A stretch of DNA of 6,168 bases, from contig DASPKS010000154.1 in assembly GCA_035628035.1 (NCBI GenBank), forward strand, positions 1-6,168. Reading direction: 5' to 3'. This DNA comes from DASPKS01 sp035628035 (GTDB lineage: Bacteria > Bacteroidota > Rhodothermia > Rhodothermales > Rubricoccaceae). Below, piece by piece: positions 5,905 through 6,168 of this stretch. How positions within the stretch are numbered: the first letter of the stretch is position 1; the number at the start of each line of letters is the position of its first letter. The position numbers were made by a program, and so were the translations under genes. The notes under the pieces are model-generated. The model was given only the letters and a program-made list of their open reading frames with translations. It was not told the origin of the DNA and did no database searches.

Positions 5905-6168
5905 CTACGCCCGGCCGCCGCGCGCGTTCGCGGGGTCCGCGCCCTTCTCCCCTTCCGCCCCGATGGCCGCTTCCAGCACGCGCGCCATCGCGCCCGTCTG
6001 CGCGCGGCGGCCGTAGGGCCGCGCGGCCTCGGGCGACGCGCCAGGCACGTCCTCGCCCGCCGCCCAGCGGTCGTACAGCGCGCGGAGGTGGCGCGCGAGG
6101 CCGTCCACGTCGTCGCGGGCGAAGAGGCGGCCGCCGCCGGTCGCTTCGAGGAGCTGCGCCGCCTCGCC
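5905..6168 (-). CDS. C-terminal fragment of a probable GT-B fold glycosyltransferase
   Basis: The last 87 residues of a gene that enters from the right edge are visible; the frame is open to position 6168. The fragment starts GEAAQLLEATGGGRLFA and continues DDVDGLARHLRALYDRW. This resembles the end of group 1 (GT4-like) glycosyltransferases, where 'GEAAxLLxxxGxG' closes the nucleotide-sugar site and 'D-x-x-x-LAxxLxxL' forms a C-terminal helix. The later RRAQTGAMARVLEAAI fits the family's crossover helix. The last 20 residues are low complexity. The catalytic region is outside the window, so donor and acceptor are unknown and the call rests on a short tail. A GTG at 6108 could in principle start a 67-residue ORF, but the upstream continuation makes a partial gene more likely. 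Its stop is 20 bp before the VCBS start, so the two are probably co-transcribed. Confidence 0.55.
   Translation of the reverse strand, partial: GEAAQLLEATGGGRLFARDDVDGLARHLRALYDRWAAGEDVPGASPEAARPYGRRAQTGAMARVLEAAIGAEGEKGADPANARGGRA

Noticed and set aside
5192..6016. A 274-codon open frame on the plus strand
   Set aside because: It is antisense to the VCBS gene. Its Val/Glu/Gly-rich repeats are just the reverse reading of the DxDxDGDxD loops.
5905..6108. Stand-alone 67-residue gene starting at a GTG
   Set aside because: The same frame is open to the window edge and the upstream residues (GEAAQLLEATGGGRLFA) fit a glycosyltransferase C-terminus, so a partial larger gene is more likely.

Overview
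The window is very GC-rich with dense, short-gapped genes. Two proteins on the minus strand have Sec signal peptides and C-terminal type IX secretion (T9SS) sorting domains. T9SS cargo is a hallmark of Bacteroidota and relatives, and the high GC together with Asp/Gly/Arg/Ala-rich proteins suggests Rhodothermota (a Rubricoccaceae or Rubrivirga-like bacterium). The lineage is an inference; the T9SS domains are read directly.

Layout. (1) Positions 1-1724, minus strand: the first 574 residues of a secreted right-handed parallel beta-helix protein with GGAI/FxxN (Pmp-like) repeats, a choice-of-anchor Q-like module and the start of a T9SS tail that is cut by the window edge. (2) Positions 1725-1835: a 111-bp divergent intergenic region holding a TTGACA-17-TACTCT promoter for the beta-helix gene and a weaker candidate for the genes on the other side. 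(3) Positions 1836-3446, plus strand: a two-gene unit, a LapA-domain inner-membrane protein with a long charged tail followed 3 bp later by a CorA-type Mg2+/Co2+ channel. (4) Positions 3456-6168, minus strand: a tightly packed set read from right to left: the C-terminus of a probable glycosyltransferase, a 720-residue secreted FG-GAP/VCBS protein with ten Ca2+-loop repeats and a T9SS tail, and an 89-residue four-cysteine zinc-ribbon protein whose ATG overlaps the stop of the VCBS gene.

How the genes fit together. The two T9SS proteins are likely surface-attached or released proteins, one a beta-helix and the other a beta-propeller-like repeat protein. They are in separate transcription units. 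The lapA-corA pair is an envelope/ion-homeostasis unit unrelated to them, and it converges on the zinc-ribbon gene with only 9 bp between stop codons. No RNA genes, CRISPR arrays, insertion sequences or clear hairpin terminators were seen. I do not see a clearly new multi-gene system. The more unusual points are the cysteine ladder in the beta-helix, the near-leaderless promoter arrangement, and the translational coupling of a cytoplasmic zinc ribbon to a secreted repeat protein.
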